This document shows, piece after piece, positions 1-5,012 of a stretch of DNA of 5,012 nucleotides. The DNA is from Planctomycetota bacterium (GTDB lineage Bacteria > Planctomycetota > Planctomycetia > Gemmatales > Gemmataceae). The DNA lies in contig JAGWVO010000286.1 in the NCBI GenBank assembly GCA_018970845.1, positions 1 through 5,012 of the forward strand, in the 5' to 3' direction. The notes beneath the pieces are model-generated. The model searched no databases. It saw only the letters and a program-made list of their open reading frames with translations, and had not been told where the DNA came from. Each line of letters starts with the position of its first letter. The first letter of the stretch is position 1. The translations under genes were made by a program, and so were the position numbers.

Positions 1-651
1 TCCGCCGATCCGGTCAGGAACCTGGATGTTGTGATTGGCCATTTGGCATTTGCCCGTAAGGGTACCAGTCGTCACAAGTGGTTAATGGCAGCCCGGCATG
101 ACCGGAAAATCGCAATCCATAGGCTGCAAAAGCATGCAAAAAAAGAAATGAAATATTGGCAATTATCGATGGTGAGCCCTCCACAGTTGAGAAAAATCAC
201 TGGTGATCCTGACATGAAAACCTCTTTTTTTGATGGAGTGGTCCGGATGGTGACGAGGGTGCGAAAGAGGTGGACATCGCGGCGATCAGGCGGGTGGGAT
301 TGGCATCGACTGCGAGTTGCCGCCAAGAAAGCCCGGTACTGCCTGGAACAATGCCGCGCGATGGACCCAGACTGGGAGCCGGGGAAGCTAACAGAGATTC
401 TTGAGAAAATTCAGAATCAGCTAGGAAAACTCAACGACCACAAACTCATGGCCATCGATCTCGACGCGCGAGTCAAAGCCGGCGGGCATGGTGGATGGGC
501 CGGTTTGCTTCTCTCGGAGCGAGCCTTTGTCAAAAACCACAAGCTGGCAATCCACAATTGGTTGGCAAACGATTTCTTTCGATTCAGGCGGGTGGCGAAG
601 CGCTTCCTCAAGCGCCTTGATTCGGCTTGGATGAAATCAGGGAAACCATGA
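1..651 (+). CDS. CHAD domain-containing protein (5'-truncated by window edge)
   Basis: The reading frame is open from base 1 to the TGA at 649-651, giving 216 visible residues; the true start lies upstream. A GTG at base 31 is not a credible start, because the residues before it (DPVRNLDVV) fit the R(D/N)LDV motif found inside CHAD domains. The second conserved CHAD block follows: HRLRVAAKKARY at visible residues 102-113, then LGKLND at 141-146, matching the family's H-x-x-R-hydrophobic-x-x-K-K-x-R-Y and LG-x-LND signatures. The protein is helical and very rich in Lys, Arg and His. CHAD domains are helical bundles that bind polyphosphate through basic surfaces and often occur with CYTH or polyphosphate-related proteins; no such partner is visible here. 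No signal peptide or membrane segment is seen in the visible part. Bases about 100-240 are clearly richer in A/T than the rest of the window. The 3' end overlaps the convergent symporter gene by 44 bp. Family assignment is firm; the physiological role is unknown. Confidence 0.88.
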   Translation, partial: SADPVRNLDVVIGHLAFARKGTSRHKWLMAARHDRKIAIHRLQKHAKKEMKYWQLSMVSPPQLRKITGDPDMKTSFFDGVVRMVTRVRKRWTSRRSGGWDWHRLRVAAKKARYCLEQCRAMDPDWEPGKLTEILEKIQNQLGKLNDHKLMAIDLDARVKAGGHGGWAGLLLSERAFVKNHKLAIHNWLANDFFRFRRVAKRFLKRLDSAWMKSGKP

Positions 652-2512
652 CCAAGGTTACGAAACTCAGGGGAATCGACACGATTCCCGGGTTGGAGAA
701 TGGTATTGGAGCCTGGCTTGCCGGGAGCCCGTAAAGGCCCCACATGTCAGGACAGAGGGCGATCAAACCAAGGGAAGAAATCATGCCCACGGTGATCGAT
801 GCGATCACTCCGGCGGAGGTGACCTTTGGCCAGAAGAGGATCATGATGATCGCGGGAAGGTTGGCGGAAGCCGCGACGGCAAAGGCCAAACCAACAAGAA
901 AGGTCACATTCATGCCCTTGAAGACGATACCCAAAGCGATTCCGACCGCGCCCACGCCCAAGGCCGCGATTTTTCCAAGAAGGATCTTGGATGAATCGGA
1001 AAGGGAAAGCGCGAGATACCGGTCCGCGAGATCATGGGCGACGGCACCCGATGCCGCCACGACAAGACCGCTGACGGTGCCCAACACCGTGGCGAAGGCA
1101 ATCGCCGAGATGAAGGCAAACAGCAGGTCGCCAAAGGAACGGGCCAAAAGCGGCGCGGCCATGTTGCTGTCGGCTGGATTCAGGACGCCGGAGGTCATGG
1201 CCCCCAATCCCATGAACAGGGTCAGCACATAGAAGGCGCCGATGGCGGCGATGGCGACAATGGTTGATTTTCGTGCTTCCTTGGCTCCGGGAACGGTGTA
1301 ATACCGAATCAGGATGTGTGGCAGGGCGGCCGTGCCGAGGAACAGTCCAAGCATGAGTGACGCGAAATCCAACCTTTCAAGCCAGGTTCCATTCACCTTG
1401 AATCGCATGCCGGGCCGAAGCAGACGCGACCCGTCGGTTTCTGACGGATGGTAAACGGTCACAGCGGATCCTTCCGCATCGGTGAATCGCGACTCCTTCC
1501 ATCGGGTTACCTTGGTTCCCGACGCGCCGATCGCCGCGATCAAGCCAACCGGCGAGACGGGACCGGTCGAAGCATTGGGTTCTCCCGCGATGCTTGCCAA
1601 CGATCCAACCTGCCGGATTTTGTTAACGGGGCTTTCCGGGATCCCATTGACCAGCCTTGTGCCATCGGCCTTCCTCACCAGGCACTCCGTTTCCCTTGCA
1701 ATGAATGATTCGCCATCCTCGCGAGAATCGACCCGCCACCAGGTTGAAATTCCACTCTTGCCAAGCTTTGCGAACTTTTCTCCCAAAGGTGTCGTGACGA
1801 TTTCGGAAACGGCCAAACCCGACGAGGGAGCTGTTAAGGTTTTCGCATCTTCCTGCACCAACGGTATGGTTTTGTGCCTGTGAAAGGGGACAGAACCACC
1901 CTGATCGGGAGCGGTCGACAATCCGCGTCGGCAAACCGCCACAACAAGGACGAGCGAGAAAATGATGAGAAGGCCGCCCTTGAGAAATTGGACATAGGTA
2001 GTGGAAGCCATCCCCGCCGTGGCGACGATCACCATCACGATGCCGCCGACCATGATGACCCCCCAGTGATGGGGCATTCCAAGGAGTGGTTCAACGAGCA
2101 CGCCGGCCCCGACCATTTGCGGAATCAGGTAGCACAGCGAGACCACCAGGGTGCTGATAGCGGCGGCCAGTTGGATCCCCTTCGAGTTGAACGGAGCATC
2201 CACGGCATCGGCGAATGTGTAACGGCCCAGGCGACGCAATGGTTCGGCGATGACGAAAAGCGCGACAACCCAACCGGCAAGGTAGCCGATTGAATAAAGG
2301 AAACCGTCGTACCCCTGGGTGGCGATCAATCCGCAGATTCCAAGGAACGAAGCGGCTGAAAGGTAGTCTCCCGCGAAGGCGATTCCATTCACAAACCAGT
2401 GAATCTGGCCGCCGGCGGCGTAATACCCGCTGGATGTCTTGGTCTTTCGGCCCAACTGCACTGAAAGTCCGACGATGAAGGCCACGAAGGCCAGGAATAT
2501 GGCGGTGACCAT
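608..2512 (-). CDS. actP: ActP-type cation/acetate symporter (SSS family) with a long TM6-TM7 insert
   Basis: This is a 634-residue inner-membrane sodium/solute symporter, probably importing acetate or another short monocarboxylate with a cation. The N-terminal half closely resembles Escherichia coli ActP: AGDYLSAASFLGI (47-59), GYDGFLYSIG (67-76) and LRRLGRYTFADA (92-103). Later family blocks are GTAALPHILIRYYTV (393-407), EARKS (412-416), SNMAAPL (449-455) and GLAFAVAASANLP (541-553). I count about 13 hydrophobic helices: roughly 2-20, 37-62, 70-90, 113-138, 148-168, 175-194, 382-404, 415-438, 457-490, 509-530, 533-560, 564-588 and 603-625. Positive charges cluster in loops 1-2, 3-4 and 7-8, which supports an N-out topology. 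Unlike E. coli ActP, which is about 549 residues and has a cleaved leader, this protein starts directly at helix 1 but carries a hydrophilic segment of about 185 residues (196-381) between helices 6 and 7. The ATG lies 3 bp after the DUF485 stop and has a GGAGG 11 nt upstream. The exact substrate cannot be read from the sequence. Confidence 0.92.
   Translation of the reverse strand: MVTAIFLAFVAFIVGLSVQLGRKTKTSSGYYAAGGQIHWFVNGIAFAGDYLSAASFLGICGLIATQGYDGFLYSIGYLAGWVVALFVIAEPLRRLGRYTFADAVDAPFNSKGIQLAAAISTLVVSLCYLIPQMVGAGVLVEPLLGMPHHWGVIMVGGIVMVIVATAGMASTTYVQFLKGGLLIIFSLVLVVAVCRRGLSTAPDQGGSVPFHRHKTIPLVQEDAKTLTAPSSGLAVSEIVTTPLGEKFAKLGKSGISTWWRVDSREDGESFIARETECLVRKADGTRLVNGIPESPVNKIRQVGSLASIAGEPNASTGPVSPVGLIAAIGASGTKVTRWKESRFTDAEGSAVTVYHPSETDGSRLLRPGMRFKVNGTWLERLDFASLMLGLFLGTAALPHILIRYYTVPGAKEARKSTIVAIAAIGAFYVLTLFMGLGAMTSGVLNPADSNMAAPLLARSFGDLLFAFISAIAFATVLGTVSGLVVAASGAVAHDLADRYLALSLSDSSKILLGKIAALGVGAVGIALGIVFKGMNVTFLVGLAFAVAASANLPAIIMILFWPKVTSAGVIASITVGMISSLGLIALCPDMWGLYGLPASQAPIPFSNPGIVSIPLSFVTLVMVSLISSKPNQGA
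671..689. repeat. Perfect 8-bp inverted repeat with 3-nt loop after the CHAD gene
   Basis: GGGAATCG (671-678), ACA, CGATTCCC (682-689) forms a perfect hairpin starting 20 nt after the CHAD stop codon and lying inside the last 30 codons of the convergent symporter gene. The position suits a transcription terminator for the CHAD transcript. There is no T-run after it on the plus strand, so an intrinsic terminator is not demonstrated. Since it is coding sequence on the other strand, chance is possible. Confidence 0.45.
1370..1927 (-). other. Extra hydrophilic domain inside the ActP-like symporter (residues 196-381)
   Basis: This part of the symporter gene encodes about 185 mostly hydrophilic residues between hydrophobic helices 6 and 7. 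In E. coli ActP, from memory, the same connection is only about 40 residues. The segment opens with CRRG and contains WWRVDSREDGESF (258-270), a KADGTRLVNGIP stretch (281-292), a GPVSPVGLIAAIGA stretch (317-330) and a VTVYHPSETDGSRLLRPG stretch (351-368). The first and last read like short beta-strand and turn elements. With 13 helices and the N-terminus outside, the segment would lie in the periplasm. The reading frame is intact through it, and it joins the family core cleanly at LDFASLMLGLFLGTAALPH, so it is not a frameshift or an inserted mobile element. I do not recognise a named domain. Longer ActP-like proteins may exist in related bacteria, but I cannot confirm that here. Confidence 0.7.
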
Positions 2513-2515
2513 GGT

Positions 2516-2782
2516 TTACCTGGCCTCCTCGCGTTTGCGGCACAGGGAGTCGTAGGCCAGGGCGAGGCCCAACGCGGCAAGGATAAGCCCGAAACCGTAA
2601 ACGACCGCCAGGTTGATTCCCCACAGCACGGTGATTTCCATCATTTCCGGATTTGTGAGATTGATGATAACGAAACCGGCATACATCACCGCGTAAGCGA
2701 AGAACAGGATAAGCCCCAGCTTGGACTTGTATCCAGCCGCCAAATCTGGCGCGGTATCCCGGTTGGCCGGTTCATGAAGCAT
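2516..2782 (-). CDS. DUF485 family small membrane protein (YjcH-like symporter partner)
   Basis: An 88-residue membrane protein with a short polar N-terminus, a first helix at about 22-41 (GLILFFAYAVMYAGFVIINL), a short loop containing NPEMMEI, a second helix at about 52-77, and a charged tail ending CRKREEAR. Size, two-helix layout and the Y-x-GF element in helix 1 fit DUF485, the family of E. coli YjcH, which is encoded directly upstream of actP. The same order and direction occur here, with a 3 bp gap before the symporter start, so the two are almost certainly co-translated. The function of the family is not established; it is presumed to be an accessory or stabilising subunit of the symporter. 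DUF4212, another small symporter partner, is the main alternative and fits less well. The ATG has an AAGGA 9 nt upstream. Confidence 0.85.
   Translation of the reverse strand: MLHEPANRDTAPDLAAGYKSKLGLILFFAYAVMYAGFVIINLTNPEMMEITVLWGINLAVVYGFGLILAALGLALAYDSLCRKREEAR
2524..2530 (-). promoter_or_regulatory. Ribosome binding site of the symporter gene inside the DUF485 coding end
   Basis: GAGGAGG lies 11 nt before the symporter ATG (2512-2510) and is part of the last codons of the DUF485 gene, whose TAA stop is 3 bp from the ATG. This arrangement points to translational coupling of the two membrane proteins. Confidence 0.55.
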
Positions 2783-2791
2783 GCCGAGGGT

Positions 2792-2796
2792 TCCTT
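2792..2796 (-). promoter_or_regulatory. Ribosome binding site of the DUF485 gene
   Basis: AAGGA lies 9 nt before the ATG at 2782-2780 on the minus strand, within the 27-bp gap after the hydrolase stop. It supports this start and an independent ribosome entry for the DUF485-symporter pair. Confidence 0.5.
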
Positions 2797-2809
2797 TTCG
2801 ATTGGATGG

Positions 2810-3736
2810 TCAATCAGCGGGTGCCAGGAGGGGGTTGAGCACTTTCTCGATCATCTCCTTGCGGGCGAGGGCTGAGATCCACTCCATTGGTATTCCCGAT
2901 TCCCCGAAGCAGGCCCCTGCAAGCTGGCCGGTTACCGCCCCCGTGCTGTCGGAATCCTCCCCGAGGTTGACAACCTTGATGACGGCCGCGCTGTAATCCG
3001 GAGCGTCATGAAAAGCCCACAACGCCGCCTCGAGCGTCTTGACGACATGTCCGGTTCCCCGGATCTCGGGAGGTTGATTCTCGCGGTAGGATCCTCGAAC
3101 AACACGAACGATTGACTCGGGAATTTCACTGTCATCGAGCAGGGGTTTGAGAATGGGCCCCGAAGGATCGAGAACCGTCTCGCGAGGCATGCCCTCGATC
3201 AGTCCGGCAAGGAGAAGGGCCAAAACCCTGGCGCCATGCCTGCACTCCGGCGCCGCATGCGTGACGGCGCTGGATTTGTCGGCCAATTCACCCAGCCGCG
3301 CCGCTTGATTCCGCAGCAGGTGGGAATACCGAATGCTCAAAGGCGCCAGGCGCATGATCGATCCGTTGCCTTGTCCGATTCTCGACCCGGAACTGCCGGC
3401 GTCGCCCGTCTTCGTGAACGCGATCAACCCGCTGAGCGTGGTGCCGCCAATATCGAAACAGGTTCCATTGACGGAATAGGTGCCTTCTTTCCACCAGGAC
3501 ACATATCTTGTTGCCTGATCATTGGGATTCCAACCGGTGGCCAAGCTGTCAGCCAGTGCCAAGGCCATGCTGGTGTCATCGGTCCATTCGCCTGCCTTGA
3601 GGTTGAAAGGACCGCCGGCGCGAAACGCTGTAACGGGCTCAAAGGTGCCGGGTGGCCGGAACTCGACGCACGCTCCCATGGCATCGCCCACGGCCAAGCC
3701 ATAAAGGGCGCCGCGCTTCCGGTCGATCAAGGACAT
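2810..3736 (-). CDS. ADP-ribosylglycohydrolase family protein (DraG/ARH-like)
   Basis: This is a cytoplasmic hydrolase of about 308 residues that would remove ADP-ribose from modified proteins or small molecules. Counting from a GTG five codons upstream, the family motifs are: GALYGLAVGDAMG (14-26), the metal-binding WTDDTSMALALADSL (56-70), NGSIMRLAPL (129-138), TH (164-165), and the second metal-binding block NLGEDSDSTGAVTGQLAGA (262-280). The paired Asp/Thr residues of TDDT and DSDST are expected to hold the two magnesium ions, and none is missing. The C-terminal GIPMEW (286-291) is also typical, and the length is normal for the family. I prefer the ATG at 3736 because it has GGAG 6 nt upstream; the GTG at 3751 has no clear ribosome binding site. 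The stop lies 27 bp before the DUF485 gene, which suggests co-transcription. No ADP-ribosyltransferase partner (such as DraT) and no nitrogenase gene is visible, so a DraG role in nitrogen fixation should not be assumed. Family assignment is firm; the substrate is open. Confidence 0.9.
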   Translation of the reverse strand: MSLIDRKRGALYGLAVGDAMGACVEFRPPGTFEPVTAFRAGGPFNLKAGEWTDDTSMALALADSLATGWNPNDQATRYVSWWKEGTYSVNGTCFDIGGTTLSGLIAFTKTGDAGSSGSRIGQGNGSIMRLAPLSIRYSHLLRNQAARLGELADKSSAVTHAAPECRHGARVLALLLAGLIEGMPRETVLDPSGPILKPLLDDSEIPESIVRVVRGSYRENQPPEIRGTGHVVKTLEAALWAFHDAPDYSAAVIKVVNLGEDSDSTGAVTGQLAGACFGESGIPMEWISALARKEMIEKVLNPLLAPAD

Positions 3737-3742
3737 CAGTGT

Positions 3743-3746
3743 CTCC
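3743..3746 (-). promoter_or_regulatory. Ribosome binding site deciding the ADP-ribosylglycohydrolase start
   Basis: GGAG sits 6 nt before the ATG at 3736-3734 on the minus strand. The longer candidate starting at the GTG at 3751 would place this site inside the coding sequence, and its own upstream region (ending CGTGATCC) has no comparable purine-rich core. This favours the shorter protein starting Met-Ser-Leu-Ile-Asp. Confidence 0.55.
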
Positions 3747-3804
3747 GGCACGGATCACGATGCGGTTCCCGCGTTTCCAAGAAGGGATGGCAGGGCGGGA
3801 AAGC

Positions 3805-3841
3805 GCATCCCCGATAGCCAAGCCCCCGGGGATGCCTTGGC
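3805..3841 (-). terminator. Overlapping alternative hairpins after the oxidoreductase stop codon
   Basis: Two inverted repeats share bases here: an 8-bp perfect stem GCATCCCC/GGGGATGC (3805-3812 with 3828-3835, 15-nt loop) and a 6-bp perfect stem GCCAAG/CTTGGC (3817-3822 with 3836-3841). They cannot form together. They begin 4 nt beyond the oxidoreductase stop at 3846-3848 and lie in the only sizeable non-coding gap of the window. On the minus strand the first bases after the hairpins read GCTTTCCC, only a short T-run, so a weak or factor-dependent terminator or an RNA-stabilising structure is more likely than a strong intrinsic terminator. Confidence 0.4.
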
Positions 3842-3845
3842 AGGT

Positions 3846-5012
3846 TCAGGCCTCGTTGGCTTCGTATTCGCGCTTGGTCACGATGCCGGGCTGGGGAACA
3901 GGATAGCGGCCGTTTTTGTCGGCTTTGATTGGCGCCGGGCCATCGATCACCAGCTTGTCGACATTGGGCGCGAATTCGTGGTCGCAGTTGAGCATCTCGT
4001 CGTAGGTGACAACACGGCCAGTATGGGCGGCCATGCGGCCCATGGATGTGACAAGGCTCGCCTTGGCGCCGCGCTCTACCTCGTTATGGGGTTTTCCGTT
4101 GCGGATGGCGTCGATGAGATGGTCCCATTCGAGCTGGTAGGGGTTGCGCTCCTGACCGAAAGCCCAAGTCTGTTCGGTCTTGACCATGTTCTGGCCCTTG
4201 AAGATCCGGCAACGGGCGGGTGTGTGGCCCGAGGTGGAGATGATCGCCGAGCCTTTGCTGCCATGGGCGTAGCTGGCGAACTCGTTGTGGGCTCCGTTCA
4301 TCGTGCGTCCCTCCATGAGGAATTTGGAACCGTCGGCGAAGGTGTACTCGATGGAGTAGCTGTCAAAATTCTGGTCGATGTTGTTGCCCCGGTAATGCCG
4401 GCCACCCGAAGCCTGGGCCTTGACCGGCCAAGCGTCCTTCATCCAGCAGCATTCGTCGATGTTATGAATGAGGAAGTCGGAAACGGCGCCGCCCGAGGCC
4501 CAAAGGAAGCTGTGGAACCGGCGGATCTGGTAAGCCAGCTCCGACAGATTCTCGGGCTTTGGACCCGAGAAAGCGCTCGCGGTGGGGCCCGCCTGCCGGT
4601 AGGCCCGCATCAGGATGATGTCGCCAATCTGCCCGTCCTTGATCCGCTTGTGCAATTCCTCGCGGGCCTCGCAGTGACGGCACATGAGGCCAACGGCCAC
4701 CTTGAGGTTCTTTTTCTTGGCTTCCTCGCCAAGGGCGAACATTTTCTTGGTCGTCGGACCGTCAACCGTCAGGGGCTTCTCCATGAACATGTGGAGGCCC
4801 TTGTCGATGGCATACTTGAAATGAACCCAGCGAAAGGCCGGAGGGGTGGCGCATATCACCACATCTCCCGGCTTGAGTTGATCCATCGCCTGCTTGTAGC
4901 CATCGAAGCTGATGAACCGCCGACCTTCCGGCACCTCAACCTGAGCCGGCTTGGCGGATTGGATCGACTTCAGGCTTCCCTCCAGCCTGTCCTGGAAAAC
5001 ATCGGCCATGGC
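3846..5012 (-). CDS. Gfo/Idh/MocA family oxidoreductase (N-terminus beyond window edge)
   Basis: The frame is open to the last base of the window, so 388 residues of the C-terminal part are visible and the gene is 5'-truncated. The ATG at 5009 is probably internal: Ala-Met-Ala-Asp-Val-Phe looks like the second strand of the Rossmann fold, ending in the Asp that contacts the adenosine ribose of NAD, so the glycine-rich GxGxxG loop should lie upstream. Numbering from that Met, DVVICATPPAFRWVHFKYAI (49-68) and the signature EKPLTVD (77-83) finish the NAD(P)-binding domain. SGGAVSDFLIHNIDECCWM (172-190) carries the conserved Asp and His of the catalytic domain. GRTMNGAHNEF and GSKGSAII belong to the beta-sheet half, and ERGAKASLVTSMGRMAAHTG (312-331) with VTYDEMLN (334-341) closes the fold. 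Family members oxidise or reduce sugars, inositols and related polyols; the substrate here is unknown. In Planctomycetes and Verrucomicrobia such proteins often carry a Tat signal, which would be outside this window. Confidence 0.9.
   Translation of the reverse strand, partial: AMADVFQDRLEGSLKSIQSAKPAQVEVPEGRRFISFDGYKQAMDQLKPGDVVICATPPAFRWVHFKYAIDKGLHMFMEKPLTVDGPTTKKMFALGEEAKKKNLKVAVGLMCRHCEAREELHKRIKDGQIGDIILMRAYRQAGPTASAFSGPKPENLSELAYQIRRFHSFLWASGGAVSDFLIHNIDECCWMKDAWPVKAQASGGRHYRGNNIDQNFDSYSIEYTFADGSKFLMEGRTMNGAHNEFASYAHGSKGSAIISTSGHTPARCRIFKGQNMVKTEQTWAFGQERNPYQLEWDHLIDAIRNGKPHNEVERGAKASLVTSMGRMAAHTGRVVTYDEMLNCDHEFAPNVDKLVIDGPAPIKADKNGRYPVPQPGIVTKREYEANEA

Noticed and set aside
744..1232. 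A 162-codon plus-strand open frame opposite the symporter gene
   Set aside because: It is antisense to the conserved helices of the ActP-like protein, its translation is low in complexity (Ala, Lys, Pro, Arg) with no family resemblance, and GC-rich coding DNA commonly yields such shadow frames.
1482..1883. A 133-codon plus-strand open frame opposite the symporter's extra segment
   Set aside because: It could have hinted that the insert is really a gene on the other strand, but the minus-strand frame is continuous with family motifs on both sides and the plus-strand product resembles nothing I recognise.
608..2512. Frameshift or pseudogene explanation for the unusual symporter length
   Set aside because: The frame is uninterrupted, helices on both sides of the long segment are intact, and the C-terminal family motifs are in place.
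2091..2624. A 177-codon minus-strand frame overlapping the DUF485-symporter junction
   Set aside because: Its product is Arg/Gly/Pro-rich and is a shifted reading of the conserved symporter N-terminus; the DUF485 and ActP frames explain the same DNA.
2810..3736. Annotation of the hydrolase as the nitrogenase regulator DraG
   Set aside because: The motifs are shared by the whole ADP-ribosylglycohydrolase superfamily, and no DraT or nif gene is visible, so the specific nitrogen-fixation role is unsupported.
3236..3817. A 193-codon plus-strand open frame opposite the ADP-ribosylglycohydrolase
   Set aside because: The minus strand carries all the hydrolase motifs over the same bases, and this frame also runs into the intergenic hairpins; it is a shadow.
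3737..3845. A promoter for the hydrolase-symporter genes in the 110-bp gap
   Set aside because: The best pair on the minus strand is TTGGAA with a 17-nt spacer and TGATCC; the -10 match is too poor to call.

Overview
The window is about 5 kb of moderately GC-rich bacterial DNA. It is almost fully coding, with five protein genes and no RNA genes, mobile elements or CRISPR array. The best clue to the host is the truncated Gfo/Idh/MocA-type oxidoreductase at the right edge. Its C-terminal half (an ERGAKAS / MGRMAAHTG / VTYDEMLN region followed by a FAP...GPAP...YPVPQPG tail) is of the kind I associate with the large oxidoreductase families of Planctomycetes and Verrucomicrobia. A PVC-group bacterium, or a relative in an environmental metagenome, is therefore my guess; it is an inference, not something proved here.

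Layout, left to right. (1) Bases 1-651 (+) hold the 3' part of a gene for a CHAD-domain protein, whose 5' end lies outside the window. (2) Bases 608-2512 (-) encode a 634-residue sodium/solute symporter of the ActP (acetate permease) type. It converges on the CHAD gene and overlaps its end by 44 bp. (3) Bases 2516-2782 (-) encode an 88-residue DUF485 (YjcH-like) two-helix membrane protein, 3 bp upstream of the symporter. (4) Bases 2810-3736 (-) encode an ADP-ribosylglycohydrolase (DraG/ARH family) with all the expected metal-site motifs. (5) Bases 3846-5012 (-) hold the C-terminal part of the oxidoreductase, which runs off the right edge.

The four minus-strand genes run in the same direction (oxidoreductase, hydrolase, DUF485, symporter). 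The DUF485-symporter pair is almost certainly one transcription and translation unit, matching the yjcH-actP pair of enterobacteria. The hydrolase lies only 27 bp upstream of it and may be co-transcribed. The oxidoreductase is separated by about 110 bp containing two overlapping, mutually exclusive inverted repeats just after its stop codon, so it may be a separate unit.

Functionally the window looks like ordinary carbon metabolism and uptake (monocarboxylate import, an NAD(P)-dependent sugar-type oxidoreductase) plus a protein or small-molecule de-ADP-ribosylation enzyme and a probable polyphosphate-binding CHAD protein. The most unusual points are a roughly 185-residue segment between membrane helices 6 and 7 of the symporter, predicted to be periplasmic, and the tight convergent arrangement with a perfect hairpin at the CHAD/actP 3' ends. 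I found no convincing evidence of a new multi-gene system.
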